Of a stretch of 64,000 nt of DNA, positions 50,824 to 59,492 are shown piece after piece. The position numbers were made by a program, and so were the translations under genes. The DNA lies in contig JADKKJ010000011.1 of assembly GCA_016720565.1 (NCBI GenBank), forward strand, positions 310,001-374,000. The letters run 5' to 3'. The first letter of the stretch is position 1; every line of letters starts with the position of its first letter. The stretch is from Chitinophagaceae bacterium (lineage in GTDB: Bacteria; Bacteroidota; Bacteroidia; Chitinophagales; Chitinophagaceae). The notes beneath the pieces were generated by a model that did not search any database, had not been told where the DNA came from, and saw only the letters and a program-made list of their open reading frames with translations.

Positions 50824-51900
50824 CTATTTACGAAAACGCAGGTCATTTCCCGCAAGGTGAACGCCATTTGCCTCCAGCAACTGAATCGAGGCCAGGTTTA
50901 CTTCCTGCTTAATAAGATTGAATTCTGATATGGAAACAGGGGCTGTATAATAATCGCAAGCGATCAAAATTGCATGCCCATTGATCTCCGCAAGGAATAC
51001 ATTGGCCTCTTCAATATCTTTTCGCTGCAATATTTTTTTCAGGCCCGTTAAAAGAAGGGATATTTTTTCTGAAGCTGTATCCAGCTCCAGTTCCAAACGC
51101 AGGTCGGCCCTTCTTTGCGTACGCTGGCTTAAATTATCCAGTATACTATCTACCATTTGTTTATTCGGAACAGTTACATAGGTCTTCTGGTCTGTCCTGA
51201 TCCGGGTGCTTCTCAATCCTATCCTTTCTACCGATCCGGTCACATTCTGCACTTTTACCAGGTCGCCCATCACAAATGGCTTATCAAAGAAAATAATAAA
51301 AGAGGCGATCAGGTTTTCCAGGCTTTCCCTGAGGGCAAGGGCAATGGCGGCACCTACTATGCTCAACCCCGTAAGCAAACCGCCCACATCCAATCCAAAG
51401 GCATACCGAAGCACCAGCATAATGCCCACCACCACGAAGATCACCTTGAAGAAATCCTTAAAGAATACGATGAGCTGGTTATCGGTTTGATCGGGGGTTA
51501 GATCGGCTTTCTTCTCCAGTATCAGGGCCACAAAATCAATGATCCTTATAAGCAGGCTGATAAATGAAATGATCAGTACCAGGCTGCCCATGGCATGTAA
51601 GATCTCTTTTACCGTGTACTTGTATAATTCTGTATCAAGATCTGCCGGGAATTTCAGTTTGTAAAGCGCTACGATGGTGACCAGGATGGCCAGGAAATAT
51701 CCCAATGGCCTTATCACCAGACTGGTGAAAGAATGTTTGTCAACATCCTTCCAAACCTTGTGTACCAGGGAATATAATAAACCCGCAAAATAACGGGATA
51801 TGATCCTTCTCAGGATCCAGGCAAAAAGGATCACCCCCGCCACTATGAAATAATTCATTACAGGGTTCTCCATCCATATTTGCTGAAAAAAATCGTTCAT
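50824..51900 (-). CDS. MscS family mechanosensitive ion channel
   Basis: A 358-residue protein with four or so N-terminal membrane helices, then the pore-lining helix and beta domain: GGLLTGLSIVGAAIALALRE, SLENLIASFIIFFDKPFVMG, DLVKVQNVTGSVERIGLRST and TVPNKQM are conserved in MscS. It opens under membrane tension to release osmolytes. The -7 box TATCTTTG is at 51925-51918, 17 bases before the ATG, although the gene also follows a same-strand gene by 29 bases. Confidence 0.94.
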   Translation of the reverse strand: MNDFFQQIWMENPVMNYFIVAGVILFAWILRRIISRYFAGLLYSLVHKVWKDVDKHSFTSLVIRPLGYFLAILVTIVALYKLKFPADLDTELYKYTVKEILHAMGSLVLIISFISLLIRIIDFVALILEKKADLTPDQTDNQLIVFFKDFFKVIFVVVGIMLVLRYAFGLDVGGLLTGLSIVGAAIALALRESLENLIASFIIFFDKPFVMGDLVKVQNVTGSVERIGLRSTRIRTDQKTYVTVPNKQMVDSILDNLSQRTQRRADLRLELELDTASEKISLLLTGLKKILQRKDIEEANVFLAEINGHAILIACDYYTAPVSISEFNLIKQEVNLASIQLLEANGVHLAGNDLRFRK

Positions 51901-51917
51901 GGGATATTATTGCAGGG

Positions 51918-51925
51918 CAAAGATA
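51918..51925 (-). promoter_or_regulatory. -7 box for the MscS gene
   Basis: TATCTTTG on the minus strand, in the gap behind the upstream gene. It may give the channel gene its own transcript. Confidence 0.4.
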
Positions 51926-51929
51926 AAAC

Positions 51930-52757
51930 CTATTTGATCGAATAGATATGAATGATGGCCATAGGCTCCAACTCATCTTTTTTCAGGGCATAAAGTTTAT
52001 CGCTGGTAAAATTAAATGAACGGCTGCCGGAAATAGCGGCCGGCAATTGCCACTGGTCGTATAAAAATGTTTTTATCTCGTAGCGGTATAGGCTATCGCC
52101 TTTGGACCCGTAAATAAACCTTCCTGCCACTTTAAGATTATTCCAGCCTGAGATTAGAATACCATTTTTCATGGCCCCGTAATAATCGAATACATACATG
52201 GCTTTTTGAGGATCGTAAACATATACATAGCGGTTCTCATCGAATATCTTCACCGGGCTGATGGACCGGTCAAGCACCTGCCGCATATCCACTGTTTCCA
52301 GTACCAGTTTTCCATTCTCATCTACTTTCTTCAATTTATTTTCCAGCTCATCATATACCCAGATCTTATTATCATACGATTGGCCAATGGCCCTGGCCTG
52401 GAAAATATTCAGCCTTCGAAGATCCACCACATTCACCGCGTTCAGGAAACGATCCAATACCACCACTGTTGCGAAATCGCGGTAATAAAGCAGGATCTTC
52501 AGCGGGTTGGATACATCGATCAGGCTGGCCTGTCCAAATTTTCGCACATCATTAAACACTGCTACAGAATCTCCATTTGCATTGTATTTTTTTACCTGGT
52601 TACGGCTATTCAGCGTATAGATATTATCCAGGTTATCTACGGTGAACTCAATAAAATCCCCTTTCAGTTTTCGTATCAAACGAAAACTGGTATCCTGCTG
52701 CGCGCCCAGGGAGCTGCAGCAAAATAAACTGAACAGGCAGATGATAATTATTCTCAT
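51930..52757 (-). CDS. Exported beta-propeller-like protein, unknown function
   Basis: A 275-residue protein with a signal peptide (MRIIIICLFSLFCCSSLGAQ; the Cys pair does not form a clear lipobox). The body consists of regularly spaced short beta strands such as FTVDNLDNIYTLNSRNQVKK, NKIWVYDELENKLKKVD and RYVYVYDPQKAMYVFDYYG, the look of a six-bladed propeller. No enzymatic motif is seen. It overlaps lpxH by four bases (ATGA), so its translation is tied to lipid A synthesis. The family is not recognised. Confidence 0.8.
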   Translation of the reverse strand: MRIIIICLFSLFCCSSLGAQQDTSFRLIRKLKGDFIEFTVDNLDNIYTLNSRNQVKKYNANGDSVAVFNDVRKFGQASLIDVSNPLKILLYYRDFATVVVLDRFLNAVNVVDLRRLNIFQARAIGQSYDNKIWVYDELENKLKKVDENGKLVLETVDMRQVLDRSISPVKIFDENRYVYVYDPQKAMYVFDYYGAMKNGILISGWNNLKVAGRFIYGSKGDSLYRYEIKTFLYDQWQLPAAISGSRSFNFTSDKLYALKKDELEPMAIIHIYSIK

Positions 52758-53527
52758 GTATTGCGAATGATAAGGTCATCATGGCCCTTAAATGACCTTA
52801 GAACCAATTCCCCGTTTTCCAGCACGGCATAAGTAAAATACCGGATCCAGTCACCCAGGTTCACATAACGGCTGGTATCATTCAGACGATGATCAATGGC
52901 CAGGTGTCTATGCCCGAATATAAAAAGATCGGTATTTTTTTGCTGAAGCTGCTCTTTGCAGTAGATCAGCAGCCATTCTTTATCCTCTCCAAGGAATTTT
53001 TCTTCAGTAGAACCCGTCTGCGCCCTGCTTCTGCGGCTCATATAATTTGCTATACCCATTCCCACCCTCGGGGGAAGTATGCCAAACAACCATTGGCAAA
53101 CCGGGTTGCGGAATATTTTTTTCAGTCGCTTGTATCCATGATCACCGGGACCAAGTCCATCACCATGGCCGATCAGTATGCTGCGCCCCTGCCTTTGAAA
53201 TTCCTTTGGTTCAAAATAAACGGGCATGTCCAGCTCCTTCTGGAAATAATCTTTCATCCACATATCATGGTTGCCCACGAAAAAATGAAGTTTGATACCA
53301 CGATCAGATAATTCCGCAAGTTTACCTAATAAACGCAGGTACCCTTTTGGCACCACCTGCTTGTATTCATACCAGAAATCAAACATATCACCTACCAGAA
53401 AGATCTCTGAAGCATCGCCGCTGATGGTATCGAGAAAATGAACAATAGTTTTTTCCCTCTCAAGACTGGAAGCATGATCGGGGGCGCCAAGGTGGAAATC
53501 TGAAAGGAAATAGATCTTGTCGGGCAA
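52754..53527 (-). CDS. lpxH: UDP-2,3-diacylglucosamine diphosphatase, LpxH-like
   Basis: A 257-residue metallophosphoesterase with the full set of metal motifs: DFH in SDFHLGA, GDMFDFW, GNHD, the GHGD segment and GHRH. This set with DMFDFWYEY is that of LpxH, which cleaves UDP-diacylglucosamine to lipid X in lipid A synthesis at the inner membrane. The start is TTG, as no ATG is available near the conserved N-terminus (MPDKIYFLSDFHLG). It lies nine bases downstream of the GGCT gene. Confidence 0.9.
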   Translation of the reverse strand: MPDKIYFLSDFHLGAPDHASSLEREKTIVHFLDTISGDASEIFLVGDMFDFWYEYKQVVPKGYLRLLGKLAELSDRGIKLHFFVGNHDMWMKDYFQKELDMPVYFEPKEFQRQGRSILIGHGDGLGPGDHGYKRLKKIFRNPVCQWLFGILPPRVGMGIANYMSRRSRAQTGSTEEKFLGEDKEWLLIYCKEQLQQKNTDLFIFGHRHLAIDHRLNDTSRYVNLGDWIRYFTYAVLENGELVLRSFKGHDDLIIRNT

Positions 53528-53536
53528 AAGGAGTAT

Positions 53537-53962
53537 TTAAAGCTGTTTTTTTTCTTGCATATATTTCAATACGTCGCCTGATTCTACAAGGGGACGGCCA
53601 TCGGTACTTGAATTATACCAATAGATCCAGGCTTGCTGTGTTGCACCCTGGCATTCAACTTCGATAAGATCCCGGCGAAATTCAGGGTATTCGCCCGCTT
53701 CCACGGTCACACCTTCATAATCATCCAGCTGCCCGATGGCCCAGGAAAATTCACGCTCATCTTTTATTCGGTAAAGCTCTCCTATGATAAAATGTTCGCC
53801 TTTTCCCGGAACTGCAACCGGGTACTCACCCATATCAAACAGGTCTCCTATCGCCCGGGCATCACCTACCAGTTCAAAATAATGACTGATATATTCATAA
53901 GCAGGATGCTTGAATCCCCTGCGCAGGGAACCATATACAAACAGGTGATAATGCTGAGACAT
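53537..53962 (-). CDS. Gamma-glutamylcyclotransferase-like protein
   Basis: A 141-residue protein with the GGCT fold: N-terminal YHLFVYGSLRRGFKHPAYEY holds the YGSL substrate loop, and the acidic residue expected to act as catalyst is in QLDDYEGV. Proteins of this group release 5-oxoproline from gamma-glutamyl compounds; the exact substrate is not known here. It lies 32 bases after the LUD gene on the same strand. Confidence 0.9.
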   Translation of the reverse strand: MSQHYHLFVYGSLRRGFKHPAYEYISHYFELVGDARAIGDLFDMGEYPVAVPGKGEHFIIGELYRIKDEREFSWAIGQLDDYEGVTVEAGEYPEFRRDLIEVECQGATQQAWIYWYNSSTDGRPLVESGDVLKYMQEKKQL

Positions 53963-53994
53963 AGTGTAAAGTTAATACAATAGGCAAATAGTGG

Positions 53995-54630
53995 CTACCC
54001 TTCAATAAGGAATACATATACTTCTTTGGGACCATGCACCCCCACTACCAGCGTCTTTTCAATATCCGCTGTACGACTGGGGCCTGTAGCAAAACTGATC
54101 AGGGAAGGAAGATTGTTGCCATATTTTTCCCGGGTAAGCTGAATGGCTTCCTTCAGGTCAACCACTACCTGCCGCGTAAAGGCAACACACACATGCACTG
54201 GTGCATACACGCTGGTGGTCCGGCCACTATTCTGGGCAGAACTCATTACAATACTACCGGTCCTGGCCACAAGGCATTCGCATCCCGTAATAGACACATC
54301 ACAATTGGCAAGATCCGTAGCATTAACGCGGTCCTCTATTTGCGAGATCGCTGATCCTAATAATGCAGGTTCCAGGCAGTAAACTTTATTCCATTCCTGT
54401 TTGCGGATCAGGCTGCCCAATTGAAAAGCGAACTCCTGCTGGTTGATACAATAGATGAATTTACCCTGCAAATGCGTGAACCTTTCCGCAAATTCCACTT
54501 CAGGTTCCTGGTCCAAAGGCTGGTACAAAGGCTGGTTGCCCTCGCTTTGCGGAAATGGCAAAGGCGTTGAATTACTCAACGCCTCGCGAATTTTTTTTAA
54601 AATGTTTTCTTTGGATGCTGATACATTCAT
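53995..54630 (-). CDS. LUD domain protein (LutC/YkgG-like)
   Basis: A 211-residue protein with the LUD fold (ISQIEDRVNATDLANCDVSI, then ARTGSIVMSSAQNSGRTTSV and FATGPSRTADIEKTLVVGVH). LutC proteins are part of lactate oxidation in other bacteria, but the partners lutA and lutB are absent. Placement directly behind ftsH, ten bases away, is common in Bacteroidota, where the function is unknown. Confidence 0.9.
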   Translation of the reverse strand: MNVSASKENILKKIREALSNSTPLPFPQSEGNQPLYQPLDQEPEVEFAERFTHLQGKFIYCINQQEFAFQLGSLIRKQEWNKVYCLEPALLGSAISQIEDRVNATDLANCDVSITGCECLVARTGSIVMSSAQNSGRTTSVYAPVHVCVAFTRQVVVDLKEAIQLTREKYGNNLPSLISFATGPSRTADIEKTLVVGVHGPKEVYVFLIEG

Positions 54631-54640
54631 AGATCAGGGG

Positions 54641-56746
54641 TTATACAACGGGAACCAGGTCGAAACCATCGGCTTTTCCATCTGCTGTTTCCTCGCTGTT
54701 CTTAGGTTGATTCAGTAATGGTTGTTCAGCCAGTGGCGATACCATTTCTTCATCCACGCCCAATGATTTTTTTTCTTCAAAAGGACGCTTACCGATCAGG
54801 GCTTCCACATCACTCTGGAACAATACTTCTCTTTCCAGCAAAGCATTTGCCAGTTTTTCAACATCCCCTTTTTTCTCGATCAGTAATCGTTTTGTTTTAT
54901 CGTATGCGGAATCGATCAGCTTCCTTACCTCATCATCGATCATCTTCGCCGTTTCTTCAGAATAAGGCTTGGTAAACGTGTTCTCCTGCTGAGGATCATA
55001 AAAACTAATGTTACCTATCTTATCATTCATACCATAAACTGTAACCATGGAATAGGCGATACGGGTGATCTGCTGAAGGTCATTCTGCGCCCCGGTAGAG
55101 ATCTTAGAGAAGAAAATATCCTCGCTGGCCCTTCCACCCAGGGTCATACAGATCTGGTCGTTCAACTGATCGGTATTATACAGGTATTGCTCTTTTGGCG
55201 TGTATTGCGCATAGCCAAGTGCAGCCGTTCCTCTTGGAACGATGGTCACTTTCAACAATGGGTAAGCGTGTTCCAGGTACCATCCGCAAATTGCATGGCC
55301 TGCTTCATGAAAAGCAATGATCTTTTTCTCTTCAGGAGAAATGATCTTGTTCTTTTTCTCCAGTCCGCCGATAACACGATCCACCGCATCCTGGAAATCA
55401 GACATGTCAACCGCTTCCTTATTCTTTCTGGCGGCTATCAGTGCCGCTTCATTACATACATTGGCAATATCCGCTCCGGCAAACCCCGGAGTTTGCTCTG
55501 CCAGCTTATGAATATCCAGGGTCTTTGAAATTTTTATCGGCTTCAGGTGAACTTTAAAAATAGCTTCCCTTCCAACCAGGTCCGGTTTATCAATGGTGAT
55601 CTGGCGATCAAAACGACCTGGACGAAGCAGGGCCGAATCCAGTACATCAGGACGATTGGTAGCTGCCAGCACGATAATTCCGGAATCAGTTCCAAATCCA
55701 TCCATTTCCACCAGTAACTGGTTCAGGGTGCTTTCCCTTTCATCATTGCTCATCATGGTATTCTTACCACGGGCACGGCCAATGGCATCGATCTCATCAA
55801 TAAATATGATACAGGGAGCTTTTTCACGGGCTTGCTTGAACAGGTCACGTACACGGCTTGCACCAACTCCTACAAACATTTCTACGAAATCAGAACCACT
55901 AAGGCTGAAGAATGGAACCTGTGCTTCACCGGCTACCGCTTTTGCCAGCAGGGTTTTACCAGTACCCGGAGGTCCTACCAGCAGGGCGCCTTTTGGTATT
56001 TTACCACCAAGGTTGGTATATTTTTTAGGGCTTTTCAGGAAGTCAACGATCTCCATCACTTCCACTTTTGCTTCATCCAATCCGGCCACATCGCCGAAGT
56101 TGATATTCACTTTAGTGCCCTTATCAAAAAGAGTTGCTTTTGATTTTCCGATATTGAAGATACCACCAGGACCGCCACCGCTACCGGCGCCACCTCCCAT
56201 TTTACGCATCAGCAGTATCCATAACCCAACGAAAAGAAGAACCGGTAACAGGAATTGTACGATACCCCCCAGCCAGTCTTTTTCCGTTTCAGAATCCGCA
56301 GTCACTCTTTTTGCGCTGGGGTTCTTTTTATAATATTCGGTCACTTCATCGCTGAAGGCCACATCACTGCTGATCTTGAAATAAAGCTGCGGGCCTTCCT
56401 CGCTTACCTTACCGGTAACGCCGTTATCCTTCAGCAGTTTATCATAATGGTTGAGCCCGCTTTTACTAAGGTATACCTTAACGCGGTCCTTATTCTTCAC
56501 CACTACATATTTGGAAATATCATTGGCGTTTGAATCAAGCATGTTGAAGAAATCTGTAGAGTAGATCTTCGCCATATTCGAAGAGAAGGGTCCGTAGATA
56601 TTGACCCCTATCAGTAACGCGAATATGATGGCATATACCCAGTATATACTGAATTTAGGACCCCGGCGCTGGGGCTGATTGGGGTCTTCGTTTCCCTGGG
56701 GTCTTCCACCAAAACGTGGAGGTCTGTTATTTTGATCCTGTGACAT
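54641..56746 (-). CDS. ftsH: ATP-dependent zinc metalloprotease FtsH
   Basis: A 701-residue membrane AAA protease. Two N-terminal membrane helices enclose a periplasmic segment, a Gly-rich linker follows, and the AAA module has Walker A GPPGTGKT near residue 257, Walker B CIIFIDEIDAIG, SRH ATNRPDVLDSALLRPGRFDR, and the zinc site HEAGH near residue 478. It degrades membrane and cytoplasmic proteins as a hexamer. It is 74 bases after rsfS. The Bacteroidota N-terminal tail is basic and Pro/Gln rich. Confidence 0.97.
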   Translation of the reverse strand: MSQDQNNRPPRFGGRPQGNEDPNQPQRRGPKFSIYWVYAIIFALLIGVNIYGPFSSNMAKIYSTDFFNMLDSNANDISKYVVVKNKDRVKVYLSKSGLNHYDKLLKDNGVTGKVSEEGPQLYFKISSDVAFSDEVTEYYKKNPSAKRVTADSETEKDWLGGIVQFLLPVLLFVGLWILLMRKMGGGAGSGGGPGGIFNIGKSKATLFDKGTKVNINFGDVAGLDEAKVEVMEIVDFLKSPKKYTNLGGKIPKGALLVGPPGTGKTLLAKAVAGEAQVPFFSLSGSDFVEMFVGVGASRVRDLFKQAREKAPCIIFIDEIDAIGRARGKNTMMSNDERESTLNQLLVEMDGFGTDSGIIVLAATNRPDVLDSALLRPGRFDRQITIDKPDLVGREAIFKVHLKPIKISKTLDIHKLAEQTPGFAGADIANVCNEAALIAARKNKEAVDMSDFQDAVDRVIGGLEKKNKIISPEEKKIIAFHEAGHAICGWYLEHAYPLLKVTIVPRGTAALGYAQYTPKEQYLYNTDQLNDQICMTLGGRASEDIFFSKISTGAQNDLQQITRIAYSMVTVYGMNDKIGNISFYDPQQENTFTKPYSEETAKMIDDEVRKLIDSAYDKTKRLLIEKKGDVEKLANALLEREVLFQSDVEALIGKRPFEEKKSLGVDEEMVSPLAEQPLLNQPKNSEETADGKADGFDLVPVV

Positions 56747-56820
56747 AAGTTTGCTGTTGCTCCTGCTAATTAAGGATTATAGGAAAGAAAAGTTGTGACT
56801 GGTTCGTTTTTTAACAAACC

Positions 56821-57225
56821 TTAGTCATTATGGTTCTGTACGCTGGCATCGCTCCACATTTCCTCCAACCTGTAAAATTTACGGTTCTCGGTCAGCATCA
56901 CATGCACTACCACATTCACATAATCTATCAGCACCCAGTGCAGATTCCTGGCTCCTTCATGCTGGTAGGGTTTCTCATCGCAGCGTTCCCTGACCTTATC
57001 CATTACATTGTCTGAAATGGCCCGGACCTGGGGCTGGTTACTGGCCTCGCAAATGATAAAAAAATCGGCCACCGCTTCATTGATCTTTCTCAGATCCAGC
57101 GAAACGATATCCTCTCCTTTTTTCTCCTGGATGGCCGCAATGATGGTTTTGATGATCTTTGAGTTCCTGGTTAACCGCGTCGCGCTCTTCTTCTTTCTGT
57201 GAGTCAATACTTCTAATTGTTCCAA
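56821..57225 (-). CDS. rsfS: Ribosome silencing factor
   Basis: A 134-residue protein with the RsfS/Iojap signature: KGEDIVSLDLRKINEAVADF, FFIICEASNQPQVRAISDNV and HWVLIDYVNVVVHVML. It binds L14 (bL14/uL14) and blocks joining of ribosomal subunits under starvation. The start is TTG. The -7 box TATTTTTG is at 57262-57255. It starts the rsfS-ftsH-LUD unit. Confidence 0.94.
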   Translation of the reverse strand: MEQLEVLTHRKKKSATRLTRNSKIIKTIIAAIQEKKGEDIVSLDLRKINEAVADFFIICEASNQPQVRAISDNVMDKVRERCDEKPYQHEGARNLHWVLIDYVNVVVHVMLTENRKFYRLEEMWSDASVQNHND

Positions 57226-57254
57226 CTGTTATAATTTAGTGCTGGTTTTAATAA

Positions 57255-57262
57255 CAAAAATA
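57255..57262 (-). promoter_or_regulatory. -7 box for rsfS
   Basis: TATTTTTG on the minus strand, 29 bases before the TTG start. It is close to the start codon of the divergent birA. Confidence 0.4.
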
Positions 57263-57270
57263 GCAATTAA

Positions 57271-58059
57271 TTGCCACAAGCCCTCCCCGCTAAAACCCTG
57301 GGTTCGCCTTTCATTGAATTGAAATCGGTGGACAGTACCAATAACTATGCCCGGAGCAGGATCGGAACCGCCGAAAACACTGGTCCTCAACCATCAATTT
57401 CCGATGGAACCACATTTTTCGCCCATGAACAGTATGAAGGAAAAGGCCAGAGAGGCCAGCAATGGAGCAGCGCCCCGGGAATGAATATCGCAATGAGCAT
57501 TGTTTTGAAGCCCCACCCCCTGACCATAGCCCGGCAATTTCAATTAAGCGCCATTACCGCGATTTCTGTAGCCGATATTTTTAGAAAATATGCAGGGGAT
57601 GATACTGCCATCAAATGGCCCAATGACATTTATTGGCAGGACAGAAAGGCAGGGGGTATACTTATTGAATCCGTGATCAGAACCGACCACCTGGAACCTG
57701 ATTGGACCTGGGCCATTATCGGTATAGGCATAAATATAAATCAGGTGGTTTTTCCCGATTGGTTGCCCAACCCGGTTTCCCTGAAACAGATCACCGGGAA
57801 AGACCAGGATCCGGTCGGGATCGCTCATGAGATCTGTGATAGCCTTGGCAAAAGATTTGATCAATTATTACAACTGGGTTTTGACCCTCTGCTGGAAGAA
57901 TATAATCAGCAACTTTACCGCAAAGGTCAGCTGACCCGATTCAAAAAACAAAATCGCATTTTCGAAGCCAGTATAATAGCGGTACGACCTGATGGAAGAC
58001 TCCGGTTGAAACATGCCATTGAAGAAGACTTCAGCTTCGGGGAAATTCAATTTGCCTGA
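57271..58059 (+). CDS. birA: Biotin--[acetyl-CoA-carboxylase] ligase
   Basis: A 262-residue biotin ligase with the catalytic core: IELKSVDSTNNYARS, the biotin loop KGQRGQQWSS (GRGRRGR-like), IKWPNDIYWQDRKAGGILIE, and GIGININQ. There is no N-terminal helix-turn-helix, so it is a class I enzyme without repressor function. The start is TTG. It biotinylates acetyl-CoA carboxylase and related carriers. It is divergent from rsfS. Confidence 0.94.
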   Translation: MPQALPAKTLGSPFIELKSVDSTNNYARSRIGTAENTGPQPSISDGTTFFAHEQYEGKGQRGQQWSSAPGMNIAMSIVLKPHPLTIARQFQLSAITAISVADIFRKYAGDDTAIKWPNDIYWQDRKAGGILIESVIRTDHLEPDWTWAIIGIGININQVVFPDWLPNPVSLKQITGKDQDPVGIAHEICDSLGKRFDQLLQLGFDPLLEEYNQQLYRKGQLTRFKKQNRIFEASIIAVRPDGRLRLKHAIEEDFSFGEIQFA

Positions 58060-58113
58060 CCCATAAGAGCAACCCGATCTGCTGATCCACCGTTACTGTT
58101 TCAAAATGTCTCC

Positions 58114-59013
58114 ATGAAACAGCAATACCCTTTATTGATCATTTTATTGATCAGCTCTATTACAGGTTTTACACAGGCCAGGGACCGTAAACCAGTGGAG
58201 GCTTTTAGTTCTGCAAAAACCATCAATGCCCGCACTACCGAACTAACCGGCAAGGGAAAAATGGATTTTAATGTGACCCATAATTTTGGGGATGTAGGAG
58301 GGAGTAATGGAGGCATTAAACGATTTTTCGGACTGGATAATGCCAGCGACGTACGTATCGCTTTTATGGTGGGTGTATCCGACCATTTTGATCTTGGATT
58401 GGCCCGCGCCAAAGGGGCAGGTCCCCAACAACAATTGATCGAAGTTTCCGGTAAATACCGGTTCATGCAACAGCAGGTGAATGACCCTTCTCATCCATTA
58501 TCCATTGCTTTATTTGCCAATGCAGTGGTAGCCGCCAACCCGGCCAGCCATTTCGCTAACCAGGATAATAGCTATGCGGATTTCTCCGACCGTATCAGCA
58601 ATGCATTTCAACTGATACTCGCGAAAAAAATGGGCAACCTGAGTTTGCTATTGAATCCAACCCTAATTACCAGGGGATATGCCATGAGCTATGACCAGAA
58701 GTCGATCTTCGCATTGGGGGGCGCGTTCCGTTTACCATTAGCCCCTAAGATGAACCTGGTAGTAGATTATTTCCATCCATTCCGATCAGCGACTAGTAAG
58801 GATTCATTCAGCGTAAATAACAATTTCAAATTCCACGATCCTTTAGGTATAGGTTTTGAATTCCTTACAGCCGGACACGTTTTCCGCCTGAATTTCACCA
58901 ATGCTACCGAGATACTGGAGAATCGTTTCATTCCAAGAACCATCACTTCCTGGGGCAAAGGCCAGTTTCGCTGGGGCTTTACGATCGCCCGGAAATTTAC
59001 CCTTTGGAGATGA
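58114..59013 (+). CDS. DUF5777 family beta-barrel protein
   Basis: A 299-residue protein with a signal peptide (MKQQYPLLIILLISSITGFTQ) and a beta-rich body: GKGKMDFNVTHNFGDVGG, DVRIAFMVGVSDHFDLGLAR, then barrel strands ending FTIARKFTLWR. This is the pattern of the DUF5777 family, predicted outer-membrane barrels of unknown function, often near cytochrome or YceI genes, none of which is here. Its last 17 bases overlap the convergent bcp gene. Confidence 0.85.
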   Translation: MKQQYPLLIILLISSITGFTQARDRKPVEAFSSAKTINARTTELTGKGKMDFNVTHNFGDVGGSNGGIKRFFGLDNASDVRIAFMVGVSDHFDLGLARAKGAGPQQQLIEVSGKYRFMQQQVNDPSHPLSIALFANAVVAANPASHFANQDNSYADFSDRISNAFQLILAKKMGNLSLLLNPTLITRGYAMSYDQKSIFALGGAFRLPLAPKMNLVVDYFHPFRSATSKDSFSVNNNFKFHDPLGIGFEFLTAGHVFRLNFTNATEILENRFIPRTITSWGKGQFRWGFTIARKFTLWR

Positions 59014-59455
59014 TCTCCTCTGCGTGAATCTTTGACTTTGGTTTCAGGATGATCCTTTCAATCCTTCCTTTTTCATCAATGAGGAAAGTGGTTCTGAGTA
59101 CCCCCATATATTCACGGCCGTACATGCTTTTTTTGTCCCAAACCCCATAGGCCATGCAAACCGTCTTATCGGCATCTGCTAATAATGGGAATGGCAGGGA
59201 ATGTTTGTCGGCAAATTTTTTCTGGTCATTTACTTCATCCGGACTAACGCCCACTACCTGGAATCCTTTTTTCTTGAGCGCTGTGAAATTGTCGCGGAGA
59301 TTGCAGGATTCCACTGTACAGGTGGGTGTGTTTGCAGCCGGATAAAAATACAGGACCAGCTTTTTCCCTTTGAAATCAGCCAATGATATTTTTTTTCCTT
59401 CCTGGTCAAGGCCTTTGAAGGCGGGGGCCTTATCTCCTTTTTTTAATGTGATCAT
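58997..59455 (-). CDS. bcp: Thioredoxin-dependent peroxiredoxin, Bcp type
   Basis: A 152-residue peroxiredoxin. The start at 59455 (MITLKKGDKAPAFKG) matches the family; the longer frame upstream is not conserved. Peroxidatic Cys46 in NTPTCT and resolving Cys51 (five residues later) are the Bcp atypical 2-Cys arrangement; the more usual reading NTPGCT is NTPTCT here. It removes peroxides using thioredoxin. It lies 37 bases after the M23 gene on the same strand. Confidence 0.94.
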   Translation of the reverse strand: MITLKKGDKAPAFKGLDQEGKKISLADFKGKKLVLYFYPAANTPTCTVESCNLRDNFTALKKKGFQVVGVSPDEVNDQKKFADKHSLPFPLLADADKTVCMAYGVWDKKSMYGREYMGVLRTTFLIDEKGRIERIILKPKSKIHAEEIISKG

Positions 59456-59492
59456 GTGTTTAAAACAAGTTCTTTTTGCAATGGTTCGATCA

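Noticed and set aside
55593..56333. A 246-codon plus-strand open frame
   Set aside because: It lies entirely within ftsH on the opposite strand and has no protein-like features.
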